In this document: positions 28,720 to 38,438 of the stretch, piece after piece
Numbering within the stretch: the stretch's first letter is position 1
Layout: each line of letters opens with the position of its first letter
Source of the DNA: Streptomyces cellulosae
Lineage (GTDB): Bacteria; Actinomycetota; Actinomycetes; Streptomycetales; Streptomycetaceae
NCBI RefSeq assembly: GCF_000721105.1
Contig: NZ_JOEV01000063.1
Coordinates: 1 to 53,544 of the forward strand
Reading direction: 5' to 3'
Length of the DNA: 53,544 nt
Program-made: the position numbers and the translations under genes
The notes under the pieces: generated by a model
What the model was told of the DNA's origin: nothing
The model's database searches: none
The model's input: the letters and a program-made list of their open reading frames with translations, nothing else

Positions 28720-28799
28720 ACCGCGTCGGACTCCTGAAGCGGCGGCTTTCCGGAACGAGTTGGCGGCGGGATCCCGCAACATTCCCCGCGTACAAGGGG

Positions 28800-28829
28800 T
28801 TGCCACCGTTTGGCAGCTGTCTCTAGGGT
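28800..28829 (+). promoter_or_regulatory. promoter of the sugar ABC/xylanase operon
   Basis: TTGCCA (28800-28805), 18 bp, TAGGGT (28824-28829). The start of transcription would fall near 28836, about 25 bp before the operator at 28861. Confidence 0.6.
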
Positions 28830-28860
28830 GCGGGCAACAACGAACCTTTCTGGATTATCT

Positions 28861-28873
28861 CCGAAACTTTCGG
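28861..28873. promoter_or_regulatory. LacI-family operator
   Basis: CCGAAACTTTCGG is a 13-bp inverted repeat with one central base, placed in the leader just downstream of the promoter. It is the kind of CGAA-TTCG site used by sugar-responsive LacI repressors in Streptomyces. Confidence 0.72.
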
Positions 28874-28922
28874 TCCCAGCGGACGGGCGTGGACGCGCCG
28901 TCCTGTACCCAAGGAGCGCATG

Positions 28923-30218
28923 ATGGGCGACCCGGCACTGTCCCGCCGCGGCTTCCTGGCGGCCTCCGCCGCGGCAGGTGTGGGCATGACGGCACTGAGC
29001 GGCTGTGGCGGCGACTCGGACGGAGGGTCGTCCGGGGGGACGACCACGATTGAGTGGTGGAACATCTCGACCACCGAGCCCGCGAAGGGCGTCTGGGCGG
29101 CTCTGGCCAAGAAGTTCGAGGCCCAGAACCCCGACGTCAAGGTGAAGATCGTCCAGTTGGAGAACGACGCCTACAAGTCGAAGATGACCACGCTGATCGC
29201 CTCCGGGAAGCTGCCCGACATCTTCCACACCTGGGGCGGCGGCGTGCTGAAGCAGCAGGTCGACGCCGGGCTGGTCGAGGACCTCACGGACAGGACCAAG
29301 CCGTGGGCCGACGGTCTGCTGAAGGTCGCGAGGGAGCCGTACCTGCTCGACGGCAAGGTGTACGGCATCCCGTTCGACATCGGCATGATCGGCTTCTGGT
29401 ACAACAAGGCGCTCTTCAAGCAGGCCGGCGTCAGCACGCCCCCGACCACGTGGAGCGGCTTCCTCGACGCCGTGGGCAAGCTGAAGGCCAAGGGCATCAC
29501 CCCCATCGCCCTCGCGGGCAAGGAGAAGTGGCCCGAGATGTACTACTGGGCCTACCTCGCCATGCGCACGGCCGGCGCCGACGCCCTGCAGAAGGCCTAC
29601 GACGACAAGGACTTCACGGGCGCCGACTTCGTCGCGGCCGGCAAGCACCTCAAGGACCTCGTGGACCTCCAGCCGTTCCAGAAGGGGTTCCTCAACGCCG
29701 CCTACTCCACCCCCACCGGCCAGGCCGCGACCGTAGGCAACGGCAAGGCGGCGATGGAACTCATGGGCCAGTGGGCCCCGTCGGTGCAGGCCGACGCGGG
29801 CAAGGGGCTCGGCGACGACCTCGGCTTCTTCCCCTTCCCCGCCGTCGAGGGCGGCAAGGGCACCATCACCGAGGTGTTCGGCGGGGGCGGCGGGCACGCC
29901 CTGCGCAGGGACGCCCCGCAGGCGGCCGTCGACTTCCTGAAGTTCTTCGCCTCTGAGGCCACCGACCTCGAGCTGGTCAAGAAGACCAGCGCCCTGCCGG
30001 TGGTCCCGGCGGCCGAGAGCGCCATCACCGACCCCAACACCAAGGCCGTCCAGGCCCAGTTGAACCGTGCCACCGGCTTCCAGCTCTACCTCGACCAGGC
30101 GTACGCGCCCGCCGTCGGCCAGGAGGTCAACGACAGCGTCTCCGCGCTCATCGCCGGCTCCAAGTCCCCGGAGCAGGTCGCCCAGTCGATCACGCAGGCC
30201 ACGAAGGAAGAGCAGTAG
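28923..30218 (+). CDS. sugar ABC transporter binding lipoprotein (Tat-exported)
   Basis: A 431-residue solute-binding protein. Its signal has a twin arginine (SRRGFLAA, Arg8-Arg9) and a lipobox ALSGC with Cys28, so it should be exported folded and lipid-anchored. The mature part matches the family 1 sugar-binding type (IEWWNIS, FEAQNPDVKVKIVQ, LPDIFHTWGGG, GMIGFWYNKALFKQAGV). Gene context with GH10 and GH43 points to xylo-oligosaccharides, probably xylobiose; this is inference. ATG 28920 and 28923 are adjacent; the second has better spacing from AAGGAG. Confidence 0.92.
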   Translation: MGDPALSRRGFLAASAAAGVGMTALSGCGGDSDGGSSGGTTTIEWWNISTTEPAKGVWAALAKKFEAQNPDVKVKIVQLENDAYKSKMTTLIASGKLPDIFHTWGGGVLKQQVDAGLVEDLTDRTKPWADGLLKVAREPYLLDGKVYGIPFDIGMIGFWYNKALFKQAGVSTPPTTWSGFLDAVGKLKAKGITPIALAGKEKWPEMYYWAYLAMRTAGADALQKAYDDKDFTGADFVAAGKHLKDLVDLQPFQKGFLNAAYSTPTGQAATVGNGKAAMELMGQWAPSVQADAGKGLGDDLGFFPFPAVEGGKGTITEVFGGGGGHALRRDAPQAAVDFLKFFASEATDLELVKKTSALPVVPAAESAITDPNTKAVQAQLNRATGFQLYLDQAYAPAVGQEVNDSVSALIAGSKSPEQVAQSITQATKEEQ

Positions 30219-30224
30219 CCGGCG

Positions 30225-31223
30225 ATGACCTCCACGTACCTTCCGGACAAGCGGACCGGCCCCGACATCGAGCTCCCGCCCCCGGCCGTGGGGGCGGCCC
30301 GGGGGCGGACCCGGCGGCGTCTGCTCCACTGGGTCACCGCGATGGGCTTCCAGGTGCCCGCCCTGGTGCTGTTCATCGGGCTGGTCCTGCTGCCGATGCT
30401 GTTCGCCCTGTACGCCGCCTTCTTCCGGTGGGGCGGCTTCGGCATGCCCTCCGACTACGTCGGCGTCGACAACTTCACCCGGCTCTTCGACGACCCGGTC
30501 TTCCTGGGCGACCTGTGGCGCTGCCTGGTCCTGGTCGTCCTGTCGCTCGCGCTCCAGCTGCCGTTCGCGCTCGCCATGGCGGTGCTGCTGAACCAGCGGA
30601 TACGGGGCCGGGCCGTCTACCGGATGCTGTTCTTCGCGCCGTACATCCTGTCCGAGGCCATCACCGGCGTGCTGTTCAGCATGATCTTCGCCCCCGACGA
30701 CGGTCTCGCCGACCACGTCCTGGGCAGCGTGGGCCTGGGCGGCCTCGGCGGGACGTGGTTCGCCGACCCGTCCACCGTGATGGCGACCCTGTTCCTCGTC
30801 ATGATGTGGAAGTACTTCGGCTTCCACATGATGCTCTACCTGGCCGGACTCCAGTCCATCCCGGCCGAGTTGACCGAGGCGGCGCTCATCGACGGAGCGA
30901 GTGCCTGGCAGCGCTTCCGCAACGTCACCCTGCCGCTGCTCGCGCCCACCCTGCGCATCAGCGCCTTCCTGTCCGTCATCGGTTCGATCCAGCTCTTCGA
31001 CCTGGTGTGGGTGATCACCCAGGGCGGCCCCGACCACCACTCCGAGACCATGGCCGTGACCATGTTCCAGTTCGGCTTCAAGCGCTACCAGGTCGGCTAC
31101 GCCAGCGCGGTCAGCGTGGTCATGTTCGGCATCAGCCTCGTCTTCGCCCTCGCCTACCAGCGGTTCGTACTCCGCCGCGACCTCGAAGGGGCCACCACGA
31201 CCATGCGAGGAGGCGGGAAGTGA
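30225..31223 (+). CDS. sugar ABC transporter permease (MalF-type)
   Basis: A 332-residue permease with six predicted helices after a basic cytoplasmic start. The EAA loop for ATPase contact reads ELTEAALIDGASAWQRFRNVTLPLL (about 222-246). It starts 6 bp after the binding-protein gene, and its stop overlaps the next GTG. No ATPase gene is present here; such importers usually share a multi-sugar ATPase (MsiK) encoded elsewhere. Confidence 0.92.
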   Translation: MTSTYLPDKRTGPDIELPPPAVGAARGRTRRRLLHWVTAMGFQVPALVLFIGLVLLPMLFALYAAFFRWGGFGMPSDYVGVDNFTRLFDDPVFLGDLWRCLVLVVLSLALQLPFALAMAVLLNQRIRGRAVYRMLFFAPYILSEAITGVLFSMIFAPDDGLADHVLGSVGLGGLGGTWFADPSTVMATLFLVMMWKYFGFHMMLYLAGLQSIPAELTEAALIDGASAWQRFRNVTLPLLAPTLRISAFLSVIGSIQLFDLVWVITQGGPDHHSETMAVTMFQFGFKRYQVGYASAVSVVMFGISLVFALAYQRFVLRRDLEGATTTMRGGGK

Positions 31224-32101
31224 CGCTCACTCAGAAGGCACCCGCGCGCACCGCGCCCACCCGGACCGCGCCCGGGCGGAGGCAGCGCGGCAGGACCCTG
31301 CCGGTCCACGTCGTTCTCGTCATCGTCGGCGCGGTGATGGCCGTACCCCTGCTGTACGCGGTCCTCTCCGGCTTCAAGTCCACCGACCAGCTCTCCCGCA
31401 ACCCGATCGGGCTGCCCGACCCGTGGGTCACCTCCAACTACACCGGCATCCTGGGCTCGGGCTCCTTCTGGCAGCTGGTCGGCAGCAGTGCGCTGATCGC
31501 CATCGGGACGACCGTCCTCGTCGTCGCGGCCTCCGCGCTGGCCGCGTTCTCCTTCGCCCGGTTCGCCTTCCGCGGGCGGGAGTTCCTGTTCACGCTGTTC
31601 ACGATGGGGCTGATGTTCCCCTTCGCCGTGGCGGCCCTGCCACTGTTCCTGCTGCTGCGGTCCCTGGGGCTCCTCGACAACCCGCTGGGTGTGATCCTGC
31701 CGCAGGCCGCGTTCGGACTGCCGATGACGATCATCATCCTGCGCGGTTTCTTCCGGGAGATCCCCGGCGAGCTGGAGGAGGCCGCCACGCTCGACGGGTG
31801 CAGCCCGTTCGGGTTCTTCTGGCGGATCCTGCTGCCCATGGCGCGGCCCGCGCTCGGCACCGTCTCGGTCCTCGCCGTGATCGCCAGCTGGAACAACTTC
31901 CTCCTGCCGCTGCTGGTGTTCACCGACTCCACCTGGTGGACGATCCCGATCGGCGTCCAGCAGTTCCAGGGTCAGTACTCCGCGGAGTACGCCAAGGTCT
32001 TCGCCTATCTGGTGCTGGCCATGGTTCCGGCCCTCGCCTTCTACTCGGTCGCCGAGCGTCAGCTCGTCGGCGGCCTCGCCGCGGGCGCCACGAAGGGATG
32101 A
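31220..32101 (+). CDS. sugar ABC transporter permease (MalG-type)
   Basis: A 293-residue permease with six helices and the EAA loop ELEEAATLDGCSPFGFFWRILLPMA (about 187-211). The GTG start overlaps the previous stop by 4 bp (GTGA), so the two permeases are made together. The basic N-terminus is rich in RTAPTRTAPGR. The stop is followed after 53 bp by the xylanase gene. Confidence 0.92.
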   Translation: MTLTQKAPARTAPTRTAPGRRQRGRTLPVHVVLVIVGAVMAVPLLYAVLSGFKSTDQLSRNPIGLPDPWVTSNYTGILGSGSFWQLVGSSALIAIGTTVLVVAASALAAFSFARFAFRGREFLFTLFTMGLMFPFAVAALPLFLLLRSLGLLDNPLGVILPQAAFGLPMTIIILRGFFREIPGELEEAATLDGCSPFGFFWRILLPMARPALGTVSVLAVIASWNNFLLPLLVFTDSTWWTIPIGVQQFQGQYSAEYAKVFAYLVLAMVPALAFYSVAERQLVGGLAAGATKG

Positions 32102-32154
32102 CCGGCGCCCGCGGCCGTACGGCTCACCCACCCCCTGACGTGAGGAGTCGCCCT

Positions 32155-33261
32155 ATGCGCAGTACGACCACCCGCTCCCGCTCCCGCTCCCGCTCCCGCT
32201 CCCGCACCCGGCTCAGACTCGCCGGCGCGCTCGCGACCGTCCTGGTCGCCGCGGGGATCGCCACCGGGCCGTCGGCCCAGGCCGGCGAACAGCACGGCCC
32301 GTCCCACGGCGGGCAGCCCACCCTCGCCGACCTCGCCCAGCGCCACGGCCGCTACTTCGGCAGCGCGACCGACAACCCCGAACTCACCGACGAGCCGTAC
32401 AAGGCGGTCCTCGGCAGCGAGTTCGACATGATCACGCCGGGCAACGGCATGAAGTGGTACGCCACCGAGCCCCAGCAGGGCGTCTTCGACTGGTCCAAGG
32501 GCGACGAGATCGTGAACCTCGCCCGCGCCAACCACCAGCGGGTACGCGGCCACACCCTGGTCTGGCACAGCCAGCTGCCGGACTGGCTCACGAGCCGCAC
32601 GTGGACGGCGCCCGAACTCAGGGCCGTACTGAAGAAGCACATCCAGACGGAGGTGCGGCACTACCGGGGCAAGATCTACGCCTGGGACGTCGTCAACGAG
32701 GCGTTCAACGAGGACGGCACCTACCGGGAGACGGTCTTCTACAAGACGCTCGGCCCCGGCTACATCGCCGACGCGCTGCGCTGGGCGCACCAGGCGGACC
32801 CGAAGGCCAAGCTCTACCTCAACGACTACAACATCGAGGGGATCGGCCCGAAGAGCGACGCCTACTACCAGCTCGCCCAGGAACTCCAGGCCCAGGGCGT
32901 CCCTCTCGACGGCATCGGCCTCCAGGCCCACCTGGCACTCCAGTACGGCTATCCGACGACCCTGGAGGACAACCTCCGCCGTTTCTCCCGGCTGCGTCTG
33001 GACACCGCGCTCACCGAGGTCGACGTGCGGATGTTCGTACCCGCGGACGAGGCCGAGCTGGCCACCCAGGCCGAGTGGTACCGGGACATGACCGAGGCGT
33101 GCCTCGCGGTGCGGCGGTGCGTGGGCATCACGCTGTGGGACTACACGGACAAGTACTCCTGGATCCCGGCGTTCTTCGAGGGAGAGGGCGCGGCACTCCC
33201 GTGGGACGAGCAACTCGCGCCGAAGCCGGCGTACTTCGCCATCCGGGACGCCCTGAGGTGA
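32155..33261 (+). CDS. secreted endo-1,4-beta-xylanase, GH10
   Basis: A 368-residue protein. Its signal peptide begins with a run of Ser-Arg repeats coded by CCGCTC hexamers (32171-32204), then a hydrophobic core and APSAQA-like cleavage region near residue 45 (GPSAQAGEQHG). The GH10 barrel holds acid/base Glu182 (WDVVNEAF) and nucleophile Glu288 (LTEVDVRM). There is no carbohydrate-binding module. It cuts xylan outside the cell, and the products would enter by the transporter encoded upstream. ATG 32155 has GAGGAG upstream. Confidence 0.95.
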   Translation: MRSTTTRSRSRSRSRSRTRLRLAGALATVLVAAGIATGPSAQAGEQHGPSHGGQPTLADLAQRHGRYFGSATDNPELTDEPYKAVLGSEFDMITPGNGMKWYATEPQQGVFDWSKGDEIVNLARANHQRVRGHTLVWHSQLPDWLTSRTWTAPELRAVLKKHIQTEVRHYRGKIYAWDVVNEAFNEDGTYRETVFYKTLGPGYIADALRWAHQADPKAKLYLNDYNIEGIGPKSDAYYQLAQELQAQGVPLDGIGLQAHLALQYGYPTTLEDNLRRFSRLRLDTALTEVDVRMFVPADEAELATQAEWYRDMTEACLAVRRCVGITLWDYTDKYSWIPAFFEGEGAALPWDEQLAPKPAYFAIRDALR

Positions 33262-33318
33262 GTCACTGAAACGAGCCGCTGAGGCAGGGCGTTGTGGCGA
33301 GGCGCCCTGGCAAGACCC

Positions 33319-33353
33319 GTTCCCGGGCGCCTGCGAGGGGGGCGCCCGGGAAC
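33319..33353 (+). terminator. terminator between xylanase and regulator
   Basis: A perfect 13-bp stem, GTTCCCGGGCGCC (33319-33331) with GGCGCCCGGGAAC (33341-33353), loop of 9 nt. It can serve both converging genes. Confidence 0.85.
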
Positions 33354-33589
33354 GTCGGCGTTTGTGAGGATCCGGGGCGGCGAACCCGGCACGGAGACCG
33401 CCGGCCTGGCCGGCCGCTCGCTGCGCAACGTCGTCCACAGGCGCGGGCCTGCGGCGGCCACCGCAGCGGGTGCCGGGGTGGATGTCGGTCTGGCTGGGCG
33501 CGGGGGTCGACGGCGGCGTGGGTCGGGTGCTTGGCCCTCCGTGGCCCTGGGCAGGGCGGCGCGGTCGATAGTGGCCCGGGGCGGTTGCC

Positions 33590-33637
33590 GGGGCTGACGG
33601 TGATCCGGGGCGGTGCCGGGGCTGACGGTGATCCGGG
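33590..33637. repeat. 20-bp direct repeat
   Basis: GGGGCTGACGGTGATCCGGG occurs at 33590-33609 and 33618-33637, a 28-bp duplication. The surrounding 33354-33679 holds no gene that I can support. Confidence 0.8.
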
Positions 33638-33679
33638 TCCGGTTCCGGGCGGCGGCGAACCGGACGCGGGCGCCCGTGG

Positions 33680-34726
33680 TCAACGCCCGGACGCCCGTGC
33701 CGTGCTGGACCTGATCACCAGCTCGGTGCCGAGTTCCACGCGGCGGGAGTCCGGCTGTTCCTCGCGGGTCATGCGCAGCACCGTACGCACGGCCAGCTTG
33801 CCCATGTCGGCGAGTGGCTGCCGGACCGTCGTCAGCGGGGGAGCAGACCAGCGGACTTCCGGAAGGTCGTCGAAACCGACCACGCTCATGTCCTGCGGCA
33901 CCCTGAGTCCCCGTTGCCGCAGGGCCTCGATCGCACCGAGAGCCATCTGGTCGCTGGCCGCGAACAGCGCGGTCGGTGGCTCGGGCAGGTCGAGGAGGGC
34001 GATGCAGCCGGTGAAGCCGGACTCGGGCCGGAAGTCGCCGGGGACGACGAGGGAGTCGTCGACCGCCAGACCGGCGCCCTCCAGGGCGGCGCGGTAGCCG
34101 TCGAAGCGGGCCCGGGAGCACAGCAGCCGGGGCGGGCCCGCGATCAGGCCGATCCTGCGGTGGCCCAAGGACAGCAGGTGCTCGGTGGCCGCCATGCCGC
34201 CCGCCCAGTTGGCGGCGCCGACGGTCGGCACGTCGAGGGCGGGGGAGCCGGCCGGGTCGACGACGACCAGCGGCACACCGAGGATGCGCAGCTCCTCGTG
34301 CAGGACCGGTTCCAGCGCCGAGGTGACCAGGATGACGCCGTCGGACGCGCGGGCCCGCAGGTTGCGCAGCCACTCGCGGGCGTCGCCGGTGCGGCCGTGG
34401 ATCGCCGACACCACGGTGCCCACCCCGGCGGCGTGGGCGACCTCCTCGACGCCCCGGATGATCTCCACGGCCCAAGGGCTGTCGAGGTCGTTGAAGACGA
34501 GGTCGAGCAGGGCGGCGCGGGTGCCGGGAGCGGCGGGGCGCTTGCGGTAGCCGTGGCGTCGCAGCAGGTCCTCGACCCGGGCCCGGGTCCGCGGCGAGAC
34601 GTCCGACCGGCCGTTGACGACCCGGGAAACGGTCGGGACCGAGACCCCGGCCTGCCGGGCGATCTCCGTGATCGTGACCTTGCCCCGCGCCCGCGCCGCC
34701 TCGGCGTCGGCCTCCTGTGCTGTCAC
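33680..34726 (-). CDS. LacI family regulator of xylan utilisation
   Basis: A 348-residue repressor. The N-terminal helix-turn-helix and hinge (VTITEIARQAGVSVPTVSRVVNGRSDVSPRTRARV) lead into a periplasmic-binding-protein-like sensor (about 65-340) ending in the typical GTELVIR-S. It converges on the xylanase operon and probably binds the CGAA/TTCG sites at 27631 and 28861, released by xylose or xylobiose; the ligand is inferred from context. GTG 34726 is preferred because GGAGG lies 8 nt upstream; GTG 34735 in the same frame is possible. Confidence 0.9.
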   Translation of the reverse strand: MTAQEADAEAARARGKVTITEIARQAGVSVPTVSRVVNGRSDVSPRTRARVEDLLRRHGYRKRPAAPGTRAALLDLVFNDLDSPWAVEIIRGVEEVAHAAGVGTVVSAIHGRTGDAREWLRNLRARASDGVILVTSALEPVLHEELRILGVPLVVVDPAGSPALDVPTVGAANWAGGMAATEHLLSLGHRRIGLIAGPPRLLCSRARFDGYRAALEGAGLAVDDSLVVPGDFRPESGFTGCIALLDLPEPPTALFAASDQMALGAIEALRQRGLRVPQDMSVVGFDDLPEVRWSAPPLTTVRQPLADMGKLAVRTVLRMTREEQPDSRRVELGTELVIRSSTARASGR

Positions 34727-35011
34727 TTCCCCCACCTCCGTGGACGGTTGCCCCGTCGGCCCCTGCTCACCGGACGAGCTCTCGAAACTTCCAGGAGTCT
34801 TCCGGAAAGGGGGTGACCGTGGGAAGAGCCCCGAGTACGCGAAACGGCTGGGGCGGCAGCCCGTTCGAGAGAGTCGCGGGGACTCACCGAAGGACCTGCG
34901 AGCGACTACGGCGAGTGACCGACCCTGGACATGCGTCGGGGCCGGTGCGCAGTCGGCGCTGCGAGCCGGCCCCTCAAGTGCTCCGGGCTGCGGTGGACCG
35001 CCCGGTCGTGC
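34727..35011. other. spacer upstream of the LacI gene
   Basis: No gene supported. CGAAACTT at 34783-34790 repeats one half of the operator at 28861 and lies about 57 bp before the regulator start. This may reflect autoregulation. Confidence 0.4.
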
Positions 35012-35215
35012 TCAGGCTGCCGTCATCACCTGGCCCGCCAGCGGACGGTGCGGGGCGATGACCCGACCGTCCGGCAGGAGCTCACCGGTGTCCTCGAAGA
35101 GCAGGACGCCGTTGCACAGCAGGCTCCATCCCTGTTCCGGGTGGTGCGCCACGAGGCGGGCGGATTCCCGGTCGGCGGAGTCGGCTGTCGGGCACGGCGG
35201 CTGGTGCTGGCACAT
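35012..35215 (-). CDS. DUF5999 family small protein
   Basis: A 67-residue protein, MCQHQPPCPTADSADRES then HHPEQGWSLLCNGVLLFEDTGELLPDG, matching a small Streptomyces family with an N-terminal CxH and CP motif that may bind a metal. Function is unknown. The frame is open further upstream, so a start at ATG 35305 (97 residues) is possible; that extension would translate the 15-bp repeat as SSVTT twice. The short start is preferred by family length. No strong ribosome site is visible for it. Confidence 0.75.
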   Translation of the reverse strand: MCQHQPPCPTADSADRESARLVAHHPEQGWSLLCNGVLLFEDTGELLPDGRVIAPHRPLAGQVMTAA

Positions 35216-35235
35216 TGGTGGGATCTTTCGCTCTG

Positions 35236-35265
35236 TCGTGACGGATGATGTCGTGACGGATGATA
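35236..35265. repeat. 15-bp tandem direct repeat
   Basis: TCGTGACGGATGATG (35236-35250) is followed at once by TCGTGACGGATGATA (35251-35265), just upstream of the DUF5999 start. It could be a regulator site or part of a longer coding sequence. Confidence 0.7.
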
Positions 35266-35506
35266 TGGCTGTCGTGTCTGTTTCGCGGCTTGAAGCGTCG
35301 TTCATGGCCGCCCCCCGTGGTGATAAGTCGGTCCGAACCCAGTGTTGCCCCACGGACGTCAATCCGCAGGGATTTAGCAGCACCGCTTCTCACAGGTTGA
35401 TGACGCCTCACCCGCCCGGACGGTTCATCCCAACTGCACTGTCCCTTCGGGTGGTTCGCAGTAGCCGGATGGGGCTAGTCCGGACGGGCCGGGGGCGACG
35501 TGCGGC

Positions 35507-35561
35507 TCGTACGAGTCGTCAGGTGCTCGTACGAGCGAATGGATGCCGGAAATTCCGGCAG
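35507..35561. promoter_or_regulatory. cluster of palindromes
   Basis: CTCGTACGAG occurs at 35507-35516 and again at 35527-35536 (a 12-bp palindrome there), centres 20 bp apart. TGCCGGAA-A-TTCCGGCA follows at 35545-35561. The space 35384-35588 has no gene. Confidence 0.55.
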
Positions 35562-35588
35562 GAGCCCATGGGCGCCGGAAACAGCGGC

Positions 35589-35623
35589 GTACCCCGCTGC
35601 CCGGAATTCCGGGAACGGGGTAC
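35589..35623 (-). terminator. terminator of the gene at 35647
   Basis: Outer arms GTACCCCG (35589-35596) and CGGGGTAC (35616-35623) surround the perfect palindrome CCCGGAATTCCGGG (35600-35613). It lies 23 bp past the stop of the minus-strand gene. Confidence 0.7.
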
Positions 35624-35646
35624 GAAGGTCGCGGAGGAGAGGGCTT

Positions 35647-36231
35647 TCAGGCGGGCGCCTTGAGCAAGGGCGCGGGAGTCACCCGATGGGTGAGCACCGG
35701 AAGCAGCTCGGACACCCGGTGCGGCCGATGGGCCGCGATACCGGGCGGCGCCGGGGCCAGCGGAACCAGCAGGTCGGTGGCGGCGGGATGGCCGGTCGCT
35801 CCGTCGGCGTCGCAGTCGCCGTGCAGCCAGAGCATCAGCATGTACAGGCCGGGAACCGACAGCAGACGCGGCTGGTACGGCTGCGGCATGGTCTCGGCCT
35901 GGCGCAGCGCGCGCTCGGTGGAGCCGATGTACGGCCCCTCGAAGAAGTGGGAGAAGGCCCACCCGTCGGGGGTCAGCATCGTTTCGGCGGCGGCCACCGC
36001 GCGGTCGGCGCAGCGGATCAGGAAGCGCCAGCCGGTCAGCCGGGTGATGGGGACACCCGAGGCGTCGATCCCGTCCAGGACGTGCACCGGCAGGGGCAGT
36101 TCGGGTGTGGCGGGTCCCTGGGCGTGCAGCAGGGAGGGAGTCCGGGCTTCCTTGACCGCGGTGGGCGAACCGAGGGCGGTGAGGACGGTGCGAAGGGCTG
36201 GCGCGGGAGCCGGCGGGACATGCAGCGGCAT
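35647..36231 (-). CDS. hypothetical protein, unrecognised
   Basis: A 194-residue protein that I do not recognise. The predicted sequence is soluble, with no signal or membrane helix. It has a central segment GWRFLIRCADRAVAAAETML, then WAFSHFFEGPYIGSTERALRQAE, then LYMLMLWLHGDCDADGATGHPAATDLLV. Coding bias is strong, and ATG 36231 has GAGAGGCG in front. It has its own terminator, so it is probably a single-gene unit. Function cannot be assigned. Confidence 0.7.
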   Translation of the reverse strand: MPLHVPPAPAPALRTVLTALGSPTAVKEARTPSLLHAQGPATPELPLPVHVLDGIDASGVPITRLTGWRFLIRCADRAVAAAETMLTPDGWAFSHFFEGPYIGSTERALRQAETMPQPYQPRLLSVPGLYMLMLWLHGDCDADGATGHPAATDLLVPLAPAPPGIAAHRPHRVSELLPVLTHRVTPAPLLKAPA

Positions 36232-36785
36232 GGTGGGTCGCCTCTCAATCGACAGGCACGGTGGCGCGAGGGCGTGGCGGGGCGGACGGCGCTGTCAGCT
36301 CGCGGGGCAAGAGAGGCGGTGGCCGTGGTCCGGTGAACCAGGGGTGTGGTGAGGCCTGCTGCACGTCACCTGACGGCAGGATCGAGGGCCGCGGGTGCCA
36401 GCCTTCTGCCTTGTTCGCGGAGTTTATACGACATATGTTCAGACGATGTTTCGTCTAGCCGTTTCCGACGGGTAGTGCAAGGGCTCAATCGGTCGGCGAT
36501 ACGCGGGAATCATCCCGATTCCGAGGCGAGTGCACGGCGATGACCTCGGGAAATGCCCAGGCTACGGACGGCCCATTCTCATCGGCGTTTTTTACGAGTT
36601 CTTCAGGGAACCCGAAACTGCACAGTGCATCATGCCCGACGAATGTGCCACCGGTCACATCCGCCAGGGTAGCGGCTGCCGGCTCCGTCCGGGACGTTAT
36701 CGATCGTCTCGGCTGGGCATCATCCCACGTGACCCGGACACCGGCGGCCGGATCCACGGCCCGCCCGATCGAGGAGGAAGCTCCG
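36232..36785. other. 554-bp divergent spacer with palindromes
   Basis: No gene supported; base composition is less GC-rich than around it. AGACGA (36441-36446) and TCGTCT (36451-36456) form an inverted repeat with a 4-nt centre, and ACATATGT (36431-36438) lies next to it. Both sit between the two divergent genes and could be operators for either. Confidence 0.5.
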
Positions 36786-38303
<1,518 letters not shown>

Positions 38304-38322
38304 GCGGAGGCACCGGTGCGGC

Positions 38323-38423
38323 GGGGGAAGCGACGGCCAGGAAGTGACGGCGAGCAAGCGACGGCCAGGAAAAGGCAGCGCGTAGGCGACGGCGGGAAGG
38401 GACAGCGCGTAAGCGACGGCGGA
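38323..38423 (+). repeat. short degenerate direct repeats
   Basis: Variants of AAGCGACGGCCAGGAA and CAGCGCGTAAGCGACGGCGG recur about five times in the space between the two convergent genes. No coding meaning is seen. Confidence 0.55.
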
Positions 38424-38438
38424 TGAGGATGAGAGGCG

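Noticed and set aside
28626..31040. An 804-codon minus-strand frame opposite the sugar ABC genes
   Set aside because: Antisense shadow with H/E/G-rich low-complexity sequence; the plus-strand genes have intact motifs and coupled starts.
36485..36757. A 90-codon minus-strand frame upstream of the GCS2 gene
   Set aside because: No recognisable family, weak third-position bias, and it overlaps palindromic regulatory DNA.
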